Of a DNA stretch of 64,000 nt, positions 7,760 through 16,893 are shown one piece after another (the stretch's first letter is position 1; every line of letters starts with the position of its first letter). Origin of the DNA: Ornithinimicrobium pekingense DSM 21552 (GTDB taxonomy: Bacteria > Actinomycetota > Actinomycetes > Actinomycetales > Dermatophilaceae); contig NZ_ATWJ01000008.1 in NCBI RefSeq assembly GCF_000421185.1, positions 62,001-126,000 of the forward strand. Direction: 5' to 3'. The notes under the pieces are model-generated. The model did not search any database. It saw only the letters and a list, made by a program, of their open reading frames with translations, and was not told the origin of the DNA. A program made the translations under genes and the position numbers.

Positions 7760-10315
7760 TCAGCGCCGCCGGTTGGTGCGTGCGGTCGCGGGGGCCGACC
7801 AGGGGTCCTCCGGCCACGGGTGCCGGGGGTAGCGGCCGCGCATCTCCGCGCGGACCTGGGCGTAGGGGCCGGCCCAGAAGGACCGCAGGTCGTCGGTCAC
7901 CGCCAGCGGCCGTCCGGCCGGGCTGAGCAGGTGGAAGAGGGTCGCGACCCGCCCGTCGACGAGCCGCGGCGTGTCGGCCAGCCCGAAGCACTCCTGCAGC
8001 TTGACGGCGACGACCGGTCGGGCGTCAGGGTCGTCGTGCGGGGGGTAGGTCACCGCGACGCGTGACCCGCTGGGCACGGGGAGCCGCTCCGGGGCCAGCT
8101 CGTCCAGGCGTGCTGCCCGGGGCCAGGGCAGCAGCCGGCGCAGGGGGTCGGCCAGGTCGACGCGGTCGACGGGCGTCCCGGCCGCGAGCCGTCGCAGCTC
8201 CGGACCGAGCCACTCCTCGGCGCGGGCCGCCAGGGCCGCCTCCGAGACGTCGGGCCAGGGGTCGCCCAGCACGCGGTGGAGCAGGGCCATCCGCCGACGG
8301 AGCGCGTCGGCCGTCCCCGACCACGTCAGGATGCCGAGCCCGTCGCGGGCCAGGGCGTCGGCGACGGCGCGGGCGCCGGCCTCCTGCGACGGGCGTACCG
8401 GGGTGGCGGCCAGCTCGATCGCCCCGATCGCGTCCACCTCGCGGGCGACGACCCTGCCGTCGACGAACGCGGCCCGGACCTCCCGGGTGCGCAGCGCGCC
8501 TGTGGCGAGGTCGATGCCGTCCGCGCCCAGGCCGGCCGCGAGCCGGATCACCGCGCCCGTCCCGGCGGCGGCACGTCCCTCGGTCCGCGTGACGTCGGCG
8601 ACGGCGACCCAGTCGAAGGACTGCAGGGGGCTGCCCGGAGGCAGTGCCGCCCGGGTGCCGGAGGCCAGCAGCCAGGTGGACCCGTCCCGCCGGGCCACGC
8701 GGGAGGGGTGGGCCAGCGCGGTGACGAGGCCGGGCACGTCGTGGCCAGGCACGTCGTGGCGGGGCACCGCGTCCTCGGCCCATCGCCGGAGCCGCACGAC
8801 CTCGCCACGCCATCGCGCGGCCCCGGGCGCCCGGCCCGACCGCAGCGCGGACACGAGACCGGCGAGGTCACCGTCCGGGGCCCGGTGGTCGTCGGCGAGC
8901 GTGGCCACGACCTCGGCCGCGGCGCGGGCGCCGACGAGCGGCGCCCCGGCCAGCAGAGCCCTGGCCAGCCGGGGGTCGGCCGGCACCCTCCCGGCCCGCA
9001 CCCCGAGCTCGGTGGTCCGGCCGTCGGCGTCGACGAGGCCGAGGTCGTGCAGCACCTGCTCCGCGGCCCGGACCGCCGCGGGCGGAGGCGCCGTGAGCAA
9101 CGGCATACCCTCGCCGCGCGGCGAGCCCCAGGCCGCCAGCGTGAGCAGGGCGCCGGTGAGGTCTGAGGAGGAGATCTCGGGTGCGGCGTGTTCCGGCGCG
9201 TGCGCGAAGGTGGTCTCATCCAGACAGCGCACCACGGTCCCAGGTCCCAGCCGCGCCGCCCGCCCGGCCCGCTGCGTCATCGCCGCGCGGGACGCCTGGA
9301 CCGTGACCAGCCCCGACATGTCCCGCCGCAGGTCCCGGCGCGGCACCCGGGCCAGGCCGGCGTCCACGACCAGGCGCACGCCCGGCACGGTCAGGGACGA
9401 CTCCGCCAGCGCGGTCGCGACGACGACCCGCGGCGGGTCCCCGGGACCTCGGCCGGCGACCGCGCGGTCCTGCGCACGCAGGTCGAGCCGGCCGTGCAGG
9501 GCCAGCACCTCCGTGCCGCGCGCGAGCCGGGACACCTGCTCCACCACCCGGTCGACCTCCCGGACCCCCGGGACGAAGACCAGGGCGTCGGCACCGGAGT
9601 CGGCGGCCAGGGCCCGGGCGTGCATCTCGGTCGTCGTCCGGGAGACGTGGTCGAGGAAGGCGTCCGTGACGCCCCGTGCGTCGAGCCGTGGGACGGGCGG
9701 GGGCGTCCACACCACCTCGAGCGGGTGCTGCGCGGAGGGGTGGTCGACGACCGGTGCCGGCCCGTCGTCGCTCCCGAGGACCTCCGCGAGGGCCGGGACG
9801 TCCAGGGTCGCCGACATCGCGACCAGCACCAGGTCCGGGCGCAGTGCGCGGACCTCGGCGAGCATCCCGACCAGCAGGTCGGTGTCCAGGCCCCGCTCGT
9901 GCACCTCGTCGAGGACGACCGCACCGGTGCCGACGAGCTCGGGGTCGGACAGCAGCCGCCGCACCAGGACGCCGGCGGTGACGTGCTCGACCACCGTGTC
10001 CCGCCCGACCTGGCGCTCCCCGCGCACGGTGCTGCCCACGGGCCCCCCGACCCGCGTCCCGGTCAGCGCGGCCAGCCGGCGGGCCGCGGCCTGCACGACG
10101 ACCCGCCGCGGCCCGGTGACGACGACGCGCCGCGCGTCTGCGCCCCTCACCTCCAGCAGGTCCGCCACCGCGGGCGGGACCAGCGTGGTCTTGCCCGCCC
10201 CCGGCTCCGCGCGGACGACGGCGACGCCGCGGCCGTCCAGGGCCTCGCGCAGCTGGGGCAGCGCGGCGACGAAGGGCAGGCCCGTCCCGATGCGCGCCAG
10301 GTCGAAGGTGCTCAC
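7760..10315 (-). CDS. hrpB: ATP-dependent helicase HrpB
   Basis: An 851-residue DEAH-type helicase. It has Walker A (EPGAGKTT), the DEVH box (LDEVHERGLDTDLL), SAT (AMSATLD), the C-terminal helicase motif QRAGRAARLGPG, the HA2 and OB-like regions, and the HrpB-specific C-terminal domain (LPWPRAARLDELAPERLPVPSG, split by eye from a longer block; AVKLQECFGLADTP). Length fits the 820-850 residue family norm. The cellular role of HrpB is poorly defined. It lies 16 bases after the stop of FemAB copy 3 on the same strand, so the two are probably co-transcribed. Confidence 0.93.
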   Translation of the reverse strand: MSTFDLARIGTGLPFVAALPQLREALDGRGVAVVRAEPGAGKTTLVPPAVADLLEVRGADARRVVVTGPRRVVVQAAARRLAALTGTRVGGPVGSTVRGERQVGRDTVVEHVTAGVLVRRLLSDPELVGTGAVVLDEVHERGLDTDLLVGMLAEVRALRPDLVLVAMSATLDVPALAEVLGSDDGPAPVVDHPSAQHPLEVVWTPPPVPRLDARGVTDAFLDHVSRTTTEMHARALAADSGADALVFVPGVREVDRVVEQVSRLARGTEVLALHGRLDLRAQDRAVAGRGPGDPPRVVVATALAESSLTVPGVRLVVDAGLARVPRRDLRRDMSGLVTVQASRAAMTQRAGRAARLGPGTVVRCLDETTFAHAPEHAAPEISSSDLTGALLTLAAWGSPRGEGMPLLTAPPPAAVRAAEQVLHDLGLVDADGRTTELGVRAGRVPADPRLARALLAGAPLVGARAAAEVVATLADDHRAPDGDLAGLVSALRSGRAPGAARWRGEVVRLRRWAEDAVPRHDVPGHDVPGLVTALAHPSRVARRDGSTWLLASGTRAALPPGSPLQSFDWVAVADVTRTEGRAAAGTGAVIRLAAGLGADGIDLATGALRTREVRAAFVDGRVVAREVDAIGAIELAATPVRPSQEAGARAVADALARDGLGILTWSGTADALRRRMALLHRVLGDPWPDVSEAALAARAEEWLGPELRRLAAGTPVDRVDLADPLRRLLPWPRAARLDELAPERLPVPSGSRVAVTYPPHDDPDARPVVAVKLQECFGLADTPRLVDGRVATLFHLLSPAGRPLAVTDDLRSFWAGPYAQVRAEMRGRYPRHPWPEDPWSAPATARTNRRR

Positions 10316-10331
10316 CGGCGGTCGGGGGCGA

Positions 10332-11384
10332 TCAGTAGAAGAGCGGGTTGGCCCTCGCGGTCAGGCGCCGGTAGACCGGCATCCCGACGCGGTCCCACAC
10401 CCGGAAGACCCGCGGCTTCAGGACCAGCTGCATGGTGCCGACCTGGTCGGTGATCGGGCCGAAGGCGGTCTTGAACTGCACCAGCGGGTGCAGCTTGTGC
10501 GACTCGTCCTCGGCGGCCCACGAGGGCGGAGCGCCGTACATGTCGTAGGTGCTCGCGCCGTGCTGCTTGCACCAGCGCATGGCCTCCCACTGGACGCGGT
10601 ACTGCAGACCGTTGCTGTCGCGCGTCCGCAGCGACCCGCCGTCCTTGTAGTAGCCCAGCTCGCCGCGGTGGATGACGAAGGCCCCGGCCTCCACGTCGCC
10701 ACCCTCGCGCGGGCGGGCCAGCACGAAGTGGCCCTGCCCGGCGTCGACGTAGCGGCGCCAGATCCCCTGGTGGTAGTCCTGGGACCGGCGCTCGACACCG
10801 GCCCGCTCCATCGTCTCGGCGTAGAGCGTCCACATCGTGGCGAAGGCCTCCTCGTCGGTGCGGTGCTCCACGACGGCCTCGTCGGTCTTGCGGATGTGCC
10901 GGCGGGCCCGCTGACGGAAGGAGGCGAGGATCTCCTCCTCGTCGGGTCGCAGGTCGACCAGCACCGTGTGCTGGCCCTGCTGCAGGTCGGGGTGCTCGCG
11001 CATCCCGGGGACCGAGGCGATGAGCTGCTCGCGGTCCTGCGGCCCCTCGGCCGGCACCGACGGCTCGAGCACCACCGCGAACGGCGTGCCGATGCCCGTC
11101 GCCCGCAGGTCCTCGAAGCACGCCCGGGCGTGGTCGGCGTCGGCCACCCGCGGACCCATCGGGCAGTACCAGAGCTCGCCGAACGGCGGCACCGCCCGGT
11201 AGAGGTAGAGCGCGTGCACCGCGGGCCGGCCGTCGTGCTCGTGCACGAGGTGACGGGCACGCCATACCGGCGCCTTGATCTGCGCGTAGGAGTCGAGCTG
11301 GTAGAGCTCGGGTCCGCCCGGGTTGCCCCACACCAGGTCGTCCCAGGAGGAGCGTTCGTCGGGGGTGGCCTCGCGCAACGTCAT
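10332..11384 (-). CDS. FemAB-family peptidyltransferase, copy 3
   Basis: A 350-residue FemAB/FemX-type transferase. It shows LWYCPMGPRVAD, FRQRARRHIRKTDEA, DYHQGIWRRY, and the family segment VQWEAMRWCKQHGASTYDMYG read in two overlapping pieces. It ends in KPRVFRVWDRVGMPVYRRL. Start ATG 11384 has TAGGGT 7 bases upstream, so a leaderless transcript is likely. hrpB follows in the same direction. With two other FemAB genes and an aminotransferase within 7 kb, the likely job is building a peptidoglycan cross-bridge, but tRNA and amino-acid specificity cannot be assigned. Confidence 0.82.
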   Translation of the reverse strand: MTLREATPDERSSWDDLVWGNPGGPELYQLDSYAQIKAPVWRARHLVHEHDGRPAVHALYLYRAVPPFGELWYCPMGPRVADADHARACFEDLRATGIGTPFAVVLEPSVPAEGPQDREQLIASVPGMREHPDLQQGQHTVLVDLRPDEEEILASFRQRARRHIRKTDEAVVEHRTDEEAFATMWTLYAETMERAGVERRSQDYHQGIWRRYVDAGQGHFVLARPREGGDVEAGAFVIHRGELGYYKDGGSLRTRDSNGLQYRVQWEAMRWCKQHGASTYDMYGAPPSWAAEDESHKLHPLVQFKTAFGPITDQVGTMQLVLKPRVFRVWDRVGMPVYRRLTARANPLFY

Positions 11385-11391
11385 ACCCGCA

Positions 11392-11397
11392 ACCCTA
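11392..11397 (-). promoter_or_regulatory. -10 element of FemAB copy 3
   Basis: TAGGGT on the minus strand is 7 bases before ATG 11384, suggesting leaderless transcription. Confidence 0.5.
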
Positions 11398-11404
11398 ACG
11401 GCGA

Positions 11405-11435
11405 GGGGGCGCCCGCCTGACCGGCGGACGCCCCC
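11405..11435 (-). terminator. clpC terminator hairpin
   Basis: A 13-base arm GGGGGCGCCCGCC and its partner (one mismatch) flank a 5-base loop. It follows the clpC stop and precedes the FemAB copy 3 promoter. No T tract, as usual in high-GC actinobacteria. Confidence 0.65.
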
Positions 11436-11493
11436 TTGCAGGTGCGGTGGTGGGTATGCCGTGCGCGGACGGCACGCCCACCCGGGTCGGACG

Positions 11494-14061
11494 TCAGCCT
11501 GCCTGCTCGCCACCCTCCGGGGTGGTGGCGGTGCCGCCGACGCCGGCCTCGGCCACCGGCAGGGTGTCCGGGACCGCCGAGGGCTTGGGCTGGCCCTTGA
11601 AGGTGAAGACCTTGTCGCGGGTCTTGTCCTGGCCGCCGGTGTCCTCGACGTCGACGAGCACGATCTGGCCGGGGCCGATCTCGCCGAAGAGGATCTTCTC
11701 GGAGAGCTGGTCCTCGATCTCGCGCTGGATGGCGCGGCGCAGCGGCCGGGCGCCCAGCACCGGGTCGTAGCCCTTCTTGGCGAGCAGGTCCTTGGCCGCG
11801 GACGTGAGCTCGATGGCCATGTCCTTGTCCTTGAGGCGCTCGTCGAGGCGGGCGATCATCAGGTCCACGATCTGGACGATCTCGGACTGCGACAGCTGCG
11901 GGAAGACGATGGTGTCGTCCACGCGGTTGAGGAACTCGGGGCGGAAGTGCTGCTTGAGCTCGTCCTGCACCTTGTTCTTCATGCGCTCGTAGCTGCTCTG
12001 GGTGTCGGGCCCGGCCGAGAAGCCGAGCGAGACGCCCTTGGAGATGTCCCGGGTGCCCAGGTTGGTGGTCATGATGATGACGGTGTTCTTGAAGTCGACC
12101 ATCCGGCCCTGGGAGTCGGTCAGGCGACCGTCCTCCAGGATCTGCAGCAGGCTGTTGAAGATGTCCGGGTGCGCCTTCTCGATCTCGTCGAAGAGCACGA
12201 CCGAGAACGGCTTGCGCCGCACCTTCTCGGTCAGCTGGCCGCCCTCCTCGTAGCCGACGTAGCCGGGGGGCGAGCCGAACATCCGCGAGACGGTGTGCTT
12301 CTCGGAGAACTCCGACATGTCGAGGGTGATGAGCGCGTCCTCGTCGCCGAAGAGGAACTCCGCCAGCGTCTTGGCCAGCTCGGTCTTGCCGACGCCCGTG
12401 GGCCCGGCGAAGATGAACGAGCCGCCCGGACGGCGGGGGTCCTTCAGGCCGGCGCGGGTGCGGCGGATGGCCTGGGACAGCGCGCCGATCGCGTCGTCCA
12501 TGCCGATGATCCGCTTGTGCAGCTCGTCCTCCATGTGGAGCAGCCGGCTGGACTCCTCCTCGGTGAGCTTGAAGACCGGGATGCCCGTCGCGGCGGCGAG
12601 GACCTCGGCGATCAGCTCGTCGTCGACCTCGGCGACGACGTCCATGTCACCGTTCTTCCACTCCTTCTCCCGCTCGGCGCGCGCCTGGGTGAGCTTGTGC
12701 TCCTCGTCGCGCAGCCGGGCCGCCTTCTCGAAGTCCTGGGCGTCGATCGCCGACTCCTTCTCGCGCTTGGCGTGCGCGATCTTGTCGTCGAAGTCGCGCA
12801 GGTCCGGCGGCGCGGTCATCCGGCGGATGCGCAGTCGCGCTCCCGCCTCGTCGATGAGGTCGATCGCCTTGTCCGGCAGGAAGCGGTCGTTGATGTAGCG
12901 GTCGGCCATCGTCGCGGCGGCCACCAGGGCGCCGTCGGTGATGGAGACGCGGTGGTGGGCCTCGTAGCGGTCGCGCAGGCCCTTGAGGATCTCGATCGCG
13001 TGCGACAGCGTCGGCTCGTTGACCTGGATCGGCTGGAAACGGCGCTCCAGCGCGGCGTCCTTCTCGATGTGCTTGCGGTACTCGTCGAGGGTGGTCGCAC
13101 CGATCGTCTGCAGCTCGCCGCGCGCCAGCATCGGCTTGAGGATGCTCGCGGCGTCGATCGCGCCCTCGGCGGCTCCGGCCCCGACGAGGGTGTGGATCTC
13201 GTCGATGAACAGGATGATGTCGCCGCGGGTGCGGATCTCCTTGAGCACCTTCTTGAGGCGCTCCTCGAAGTCACCGCGGTAGCGGCTGCCGGCGACCAGC
13301 GCGCCGAGGTCGAGGGTGTAGAGCTGCTTGTCCTTGAGCGTCTCGGGCACCTCGCCGCGGACGATGTCCTGGGCCAGGCCCTCGACGACGGCGGTCTTGC
13401 CGACGCCGGGCTCGCCGATCAGCACCGGGTTGTTCTTGGTGCGGCGGGACAGCACCTGCATGACCCGCTCGATCTCCTTCTCCCGCCCGATGACCGGGTC
13501 CAGCTTGCCCTCGCGGGCGGCCTGGGTCAGGTTGCGACCGAACTGGTCGAGCACCAGCGAGCCGGCCTGCTGGCCCTCGGGGCCGCCGGAGGGGCCCACG
13601 CCCGCGCTGGCGGTCTCCTTGCCCTGGTACCCCGAGAGCAGCTGGATGACCTGCTGGCGGACCCGGTTGAGGTCGGCTCCGAGCTTGACCAGCACCTGGG
13701 CCGCGACGCCCTCGCCCTCGCGGATGAGGCCGAGCAGCAGGTGCTCGGTGCCGATGTAGTTGTGGCCCAGCTGGAGGCCCTCGCGCAGCGAGAGCTCCAG
13801 GACCTTCTTGGCCCGGGGGGTGAAGGGGATGTGGCCGGTCGGCGACTGCTGGCCCTGGCCGATGATCTCCTGGACCTGCTCGCGGACGGCGTCCAGCGAG
13901 ATCCCCAGGGACTCCAGCGCCTTGGCGGCGACGCCCTCGCCCTCGTGGATGAGCCCGAGCAGCAGGTGCTCGGTCCCGATGTAGTTGTGGTTGAGCAGCC
14001 GCGCCTCTTCCTGCGCGAGCACCACCACCCGCCTGGCGCGGTCGGTGAACCGTTCGAACAT
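11494..14061 (-). CDS. clpC: ATP-dependent Clp protease ATPase subunit ClpC
   Basis: An 855-residue Hsp100 unfoldase that feeds substrates to ClpP. It begins [20 protein letters not shown] and has two Clp-N repeats, AAA1 with GEPGVGKTA, a UVR-containing middle domain (around [12 protein letters not shown]), AAA2 with GPTGVGKTE, and the hydrophobic LGF loop (SLGFSAGPD) that docks ClpP. Start ATG 14061 is set by AAGGAG 6 bases upstream and by homologue length; the open frame continues another 27 codons without support. It is divergent from a lipoprotein gene. ClgR control would be expected from relatives, but I see only a partial ClgR-like site. Confidence 0.96.
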   Translation of the reverse strand: MFERFTDRARRVVVLAQEEARLLNHNYIGTEHLLLGLIHEGEGVAAKALESLGISLDAVREQVQEIIGQGQQSPTGHIPFTPRAKKVLELSLREGLQLGHNYIGTEHLLLGLIREGEGVAAQVLVKLGADLNRVRQQVIQLLSGYQGKETASAGVGPSGGPEGQQAGSLVLDQFGRNLTQAAREGKLDPVIGREKEIERVMQVLSRRTKNNPVLIGEPGVGKTAVVEGLAQDIVRGEVPETLKDKQLYTLDLGALVAGSRYRGDFEERLKKVLKEIRTRGDIILFIDEIHTLVGAGAAEGAIDAASILKPMLARGELQTIGATTLDEYRKHIEKDAALERRFQPIQVNEPTLSHAIEILKGLRDRYEAHHRVSITDGALVAAATMADRYINDRFLPDKAIDLIDEAGARLRIRRMTAPPDLRDFDDKIAHAKREKESAIDAQDFEKAARLRDEEHKLTQARAEREKEWKNGDMDVVAEVDDELIAEVLAAATGIPVFKLTEEESSRLLHMEDELHKRIIGMDDAIGALSQAIRRTRAGLKDPRRPGGSFIFAGPTGVGKTELAKTLAEFLFGDEDALITLDMSEFSEKHTVSRMFGSPPGYVGYEEGGQLTEKVRRKPFSVVLFDEIEKAHPDIFNSLLQILEDGRLTDSQGRMVDFKNTVIIMTTNLGTRDISKGVSLGFSAGPDTQSSYERMKNKVQDELKQHFRPEFLNRVDDTIVFPQLSQSEIVQIVDLMIARLDERLKDKDMAIELTSAAKDLLAKKGYDPVLGARPLRRAIQREIEDQLSEKILFGEIGPGQIVLVDVEDTGGQDKTRDKVFTFKGQPKPSAVPDTLPVAEAGVGGTATTPEGGEQAG

Positions 14062-14237
14062 CGTCACTCCTTGACTTCCGTCGTGGCACGCGGTCGGTGG
14101 GCTAGCACTGACGTGCCCACGTGCGCGCGGGCGTGCTTCCACTCTACGTTGCGTCTGAGAGCCTCAACGTCCGCGAGCGCCCACGGTGTTCCAGGACGGT
14201 GCCGTGTTCGCCCCCGGCATAACGCCACCGCACCCTG

Positions 14238-14267
14238 TTGGCCGCCCACAGGTCGTGGACCTAGCAT
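14238..14267 (+). promoter_or_regulatory. promoter of the lipoprotein gene, leaderless
   Basis: TTGGCC (14238-14243), an 18-base spacer and TAGCAT (14262-14267) end 8 bases before ATG 14276. Confidence 0.55.
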
Positions 14268-14275
14268 GTCCCGCC

Positions 14276-14926
14276 ATGCGCACCCGCACCCTGACCCTCC
14301 CGGCGGTCCTCGCCGGGCTCGCCCTCCTGGCGGGCGCCTGCACCTCCGAGGACGCCGACCCCCGGCCCACGGCCGAGGACACCGCGAACGCCACCGACGA
14401 CGGGCTCGAGGGGCAGGCCGGCAACCAGGGATGGATGTGCCAGTACGTCAGCCCCACGGCCGTCGAGCTGGCCGCCGGCGGCGAGGCGCAGACCCCGCGC
14501 GAGCTCATCTCGGTGGACGACGAGGACTCCTGGGTGTGCGACGTGCTCGTCGGCGGCGCCGGCGAGCAGGAGCCGGTGATCCGGCTGAGCATCGAGCTCG
14601 GCGAGGAGGCGCGCACCGCCGCGCGCGCCCGGGCCGAGGGCGCGGAGGGTGTCGAGCCGGGCCCCGACCACCTGGGGGTCTCCTTCGTCTCCCCCGGGCT
14701 GGTCACCGGGCTGACGCTGTGCACCGCCCCGGACGCGACCAGCGCCACCGAGAAGATCCCCTACTCCCTGGTGGCCGAGTCGCTCGGCGAGACCGACGCC
14801 GAGGCGACCGAGCACCTGGAGCGCGCGCTGACCGAGACCGCCAAGAACCTGGACCGCACCCTGGGCTGCAGCCCGCGGCGCGCGGTCGAGGAGGAGCAGG
14901 ACGCGGCGCAGACCACCGCCCCCTGA
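14276..14926 (+). CDS. predicted lipoprotein, function unknown
   Basis: A 216-residue protein with a lipoprotein signal peptide: basic start MRTRT, hydrophobic core, then LLAGAC followed by an acidic, Thr/Glu-rich linker. The lipobox -3 residue is Ala rather than Leu, so it is slightly atypical. The mature part contains four cysteines (WMCQY, WVCDV, TLCTA, LGCSP) that may pair outside the cell. I recognise no enzyme motif. Start ATG 14276 is supported by a promoter placed 8 bases upstream; an overlapping ATG at 14266 is in another frame. It is divergent from clpC and convergent with ku. Confidence 0.7.
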   Translation: MRTRTLTLPAVLAGLALLAGACTSEDADPRPTAEDTANATDDGLEGQAGNQGWMCQYVSPTAVELAAGGEAQTPRELISVDDEDSWVCDVLVGGAGEQEPVIRLSIELGEEARTAARARAEGAEGVEPGPDHLGVSFVSPGLVTGLTLCTAPDATSATEKIPYSLVAESLGETDAEATEHLERALTETAKNLDRTLGCSPRRAVEEEQDAAQTTAP

Positions 14927-14944
14927 CCCCGGCGCCGGTCCCGT

Positions 14945-15895
14945 TCAGCCCGCCTTCTTGGCCGTGCTCTTGCGGGCCGTCGACTTCTTCGCGGCGGGCT
15001 TGGCGGTGGACTTCTTCGCCGCGGCCTTCGTGGCCGTCGACCCCTTCGAGCCCGAGCCCGTGGTCGAGCCGGCGGCCTTCTTGGCGTCGGCGTCGTCCGT
15101 CTTCTCGCCGCGCCCCTTCTTGGCGCGGTCGACCGAGCGCTGCAGCGCGGCCAGCAGGTCCACGACCTCTCCGGACTCGGCCTCCTCCTCCGACTCCGGC
15201 GCCTCGGTGACGTCGCCACCCTCGATCTTGCTCTGCACGAGCGCCTCCAACGCCTCCTTGAAGTCGTCGACGTGCCCCTCCGGCTCGAAGTCGCCGGCCA
15301 TCGAGTCGACGAGCATCCGCGCCATGGCGACCTCGGCCTCCTTGGGCTCGCTGACCTGGTCGAGGTTGTCGAGACGGGCGGAGTCACGGACCTCGTCGGG
15401 CCACAGCAGGGTCTGCAGGACGATGACGTCGTCGACGACCCGCAGCACCGCCATGGTCATCCGCGTGCGCAGCGAGACGGTCACCACGGCGACCCGGTCG
15501 GACTCGCGCAGCGCCTCTCGCAGGAGGCCGTAGGCCTTGGCCCCCATGGCGTCGGGCTCGATGAAGTAGGGCTTGTCGAACAGGATCGGGTCGATCTGGT
15601 CGATCGGCACGAACCGCTCGACCTCGATCTCCTTGCTGGAGCGGTTGGGCAGGGCGGCGAGGTCCTCGTCGGTGAGGACGACGGTCCGCCCGTCCTCCGT
15701 CTCGTAGGCCTTGGCGATCTCCTTGTAGGGGACCTCCTCGCCGTCTGCCTGCGCGACCCGCTTGTAGCGGATCCGGCTGCCGTCGCTGGCGCGCACCTGG
15801 TGCAGGCTGATGTCGTGGTTCTCGGTCGCGGAGTAGAGCCGCACGGGGACGTTGACCAGCCCGAACGAGACCGCTCCCTTCCAGATCGCTCGCAT
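14945..15895 (-). CDS. ku: non-homologous end joining protein Ku
   Basis: Ku binds DNA double-strand ends as a homodimer and recruits LigD. The 316-residue protein opens MRAIWKGAVSFGLVNVPVRL, carries the beta-barrel core (ERFVPIDQIDPILFDKPYF) and a C-terminal Lys/Ala/Thr-rich tail made of AKKST- and ARKST-like units over the last 35 residues. Such tails help terminal Ku bind and slide on DNA. The start is 17 bases from the divergent ligase start, leaving no room for separate promoters; CATCCT lies 6 bases ahead of ATG 15895 and could act as a -10 for a leaderless transcript. Confidence 0.95.
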   Translation of the reverse strand: MRAIWKGAVSFGLVNVPVRLYSATENHDISLHQVRASDGSRIRYKRVAQADGEEVPYKEIAKAYETEDGRTVVLTDEDLAALPNRSSKEIEVERFVPIDQIDPILFDKPYFIEPDAMGAKAYGLLREALRESDRVAVVTVSLRTRMTMAVLRVVDDVIVLQTLLWPDEVRDSARLDNLDQVSEPKEAEVAMARMLVDSMAGDFEPEGHVDDFKEALEALVQSKIEGGDVTEAPESEEEAESGEVVDLLAALQRSVDRAKKGRGEKTDDADAKKAAGSTTGSGSKGSTATKAAAKKSTAKPAAKKSTARKSTAKKAG

Positions 15896-15912
15896 TGGAC
15901 AAGGATGGACCC

Positions 15913-16893
15913 ATGCGCCCCATGCTCGCCACCCACGGTGACCCGCGGACCGGTCCGCCAGCGGGACCGGCCTGGGTGCACGAGGTCAAGTGGGACGGCA
16001 TCCGGCTGCTCGCCGACGTCACCGGCGGGCGGCTGCGGCTGCTCACCCGCAGCGGCCGCGACATCGCGGTCGCCCTTCCCGAGCTGCGGGCCCTGGCCGA
16101 CCTGTGCGACGACGTCCTGCTCGACGGCGAGGCGGTGACGATGATCGGCGGTCGTCCGTCGTTCAGCCACGTCGTCGACCGGGTCCACACGGCCTCCGCC
16201 GCCGCGGCCGGCCGGCTGGCCCGGACCCGCCCGGTGACCTACCTGGCCTTCGACCTGCTGCGGCTGGACGGGATGGACCTCACCGCCCTGCCGTGGTCGG
16301 CCCGCCGCGCCGCGCTGGAGGACCTGCTCGACGGCGTCCCCGGCGTGCAGGTGCCGCCCGTCTACGTCGACGGCCGCGAGCTGCTCGCGGCCACGGCCGA
16401 CCAGGGCCTGGAGGGGGTGGTGAGCAAGCGGCGGGACGCGACCTACCAGCCGGGGGTCCGCAGCACCGACTGGCTGAAGTTCCCGCACCGCGACGTCCGC
16501 AGCGTCGTCGTCGGCGGTTGGCGCCCCCAGACCGGCACCGCGGCCCGGTTGGGTGCGGTGCACGTCGGCGTGCCGGTCGACGACGGCACGGGTGCGCCCG
16601 CGGTGGATCCGTGGGGCCGGTTGCTGCTGGACTACCGCGGCCGGGTGGGCAGCGGCCTCGCCGGGCGGGCCGGGTCGACGCTCCTCGCCCGCCTGGAGGA
16701 GGTGCCGCGCGCGGCATACCCCTTCACCGCCGACATCCCGCGCCCCGAGGCGGCCGGCTCGACCTGGCTGGAGCCGCAGGTCGTCATCGACGTGGCCGCG
16801 CTGGGCGTGACCGCCGACGGCCGCCTGAGACAGCCCTCGTTCCAGGGCGTGCGCCCCGACCTGACCCCCGAGGACCTCCTGGAGGAGCCGTGA
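15913..16893 (+). CDS. ATP-dependent DNA ligase, LigD ligase-domain type
   Basis: A 326-residue NHEJ ligase corresponding to the LigD ligase domain alone. The adenylated lysine is Lys26 in HEVKWDGIR. Other nucleotidyltransferase motifs are LLDGEAV, LAFDLL, LEGVVSKRRDATYQPG and DWLKF, followed by an OB-fold region. ATG 15913 is chosen because AAGGA ends 7 bases upstream; a TTG at 15895 in the same frame would add six residues. The stop overlaps the GTG of the polymerase gene (GTGA). The LigD functions are split over two genes here, and no phosphoesterase domain is present in either. Confidence 0.9.
   Translation: MRPMLATHGDPRTGPPAGPAWVHEVKWDGIRLLADVTGGRLRLLTRSGRDIAVALPELRALADLCDDVLLDGEAVTMIGGRPSFSHVVDRVHTASAAAAGRLARTRPVTYLAFDLLRLDGMDLTALPWSARRAALEDLLDGVPGVQVPPVYVDGRELLAATADQGLEGVVSKRRDATYQPGVRSTDWLKFPHRDVRSVVVGGWRPQTGTAARLGAVHVGVPVDDGTGAPAVDPWGRLLLDYRGRVGSGLAGRAGSTLLARLEEVPRAAYPFTADIPRPEAAGSTWLEPQVVIDVAALGVTADGRLRQPSFQGVRPDLTPEDLLEEP

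Noticed and set aside
14206-14224. GTTCGC followed by a GCA-type half site, a possible ClgR operator for clpC
   Set aside because: Only half of the expected dyad is present and it lies nearer the divergent lipoprotein promoter than clpC.
390-15210. Very long open frames opposite real genes, such as those antisense to radA, hrpB and clpC
   Set aside because: High GC content removes stop codons from other frames. These translations are Arg/Pro/Ala-rich, lack known domains and have no start signals.
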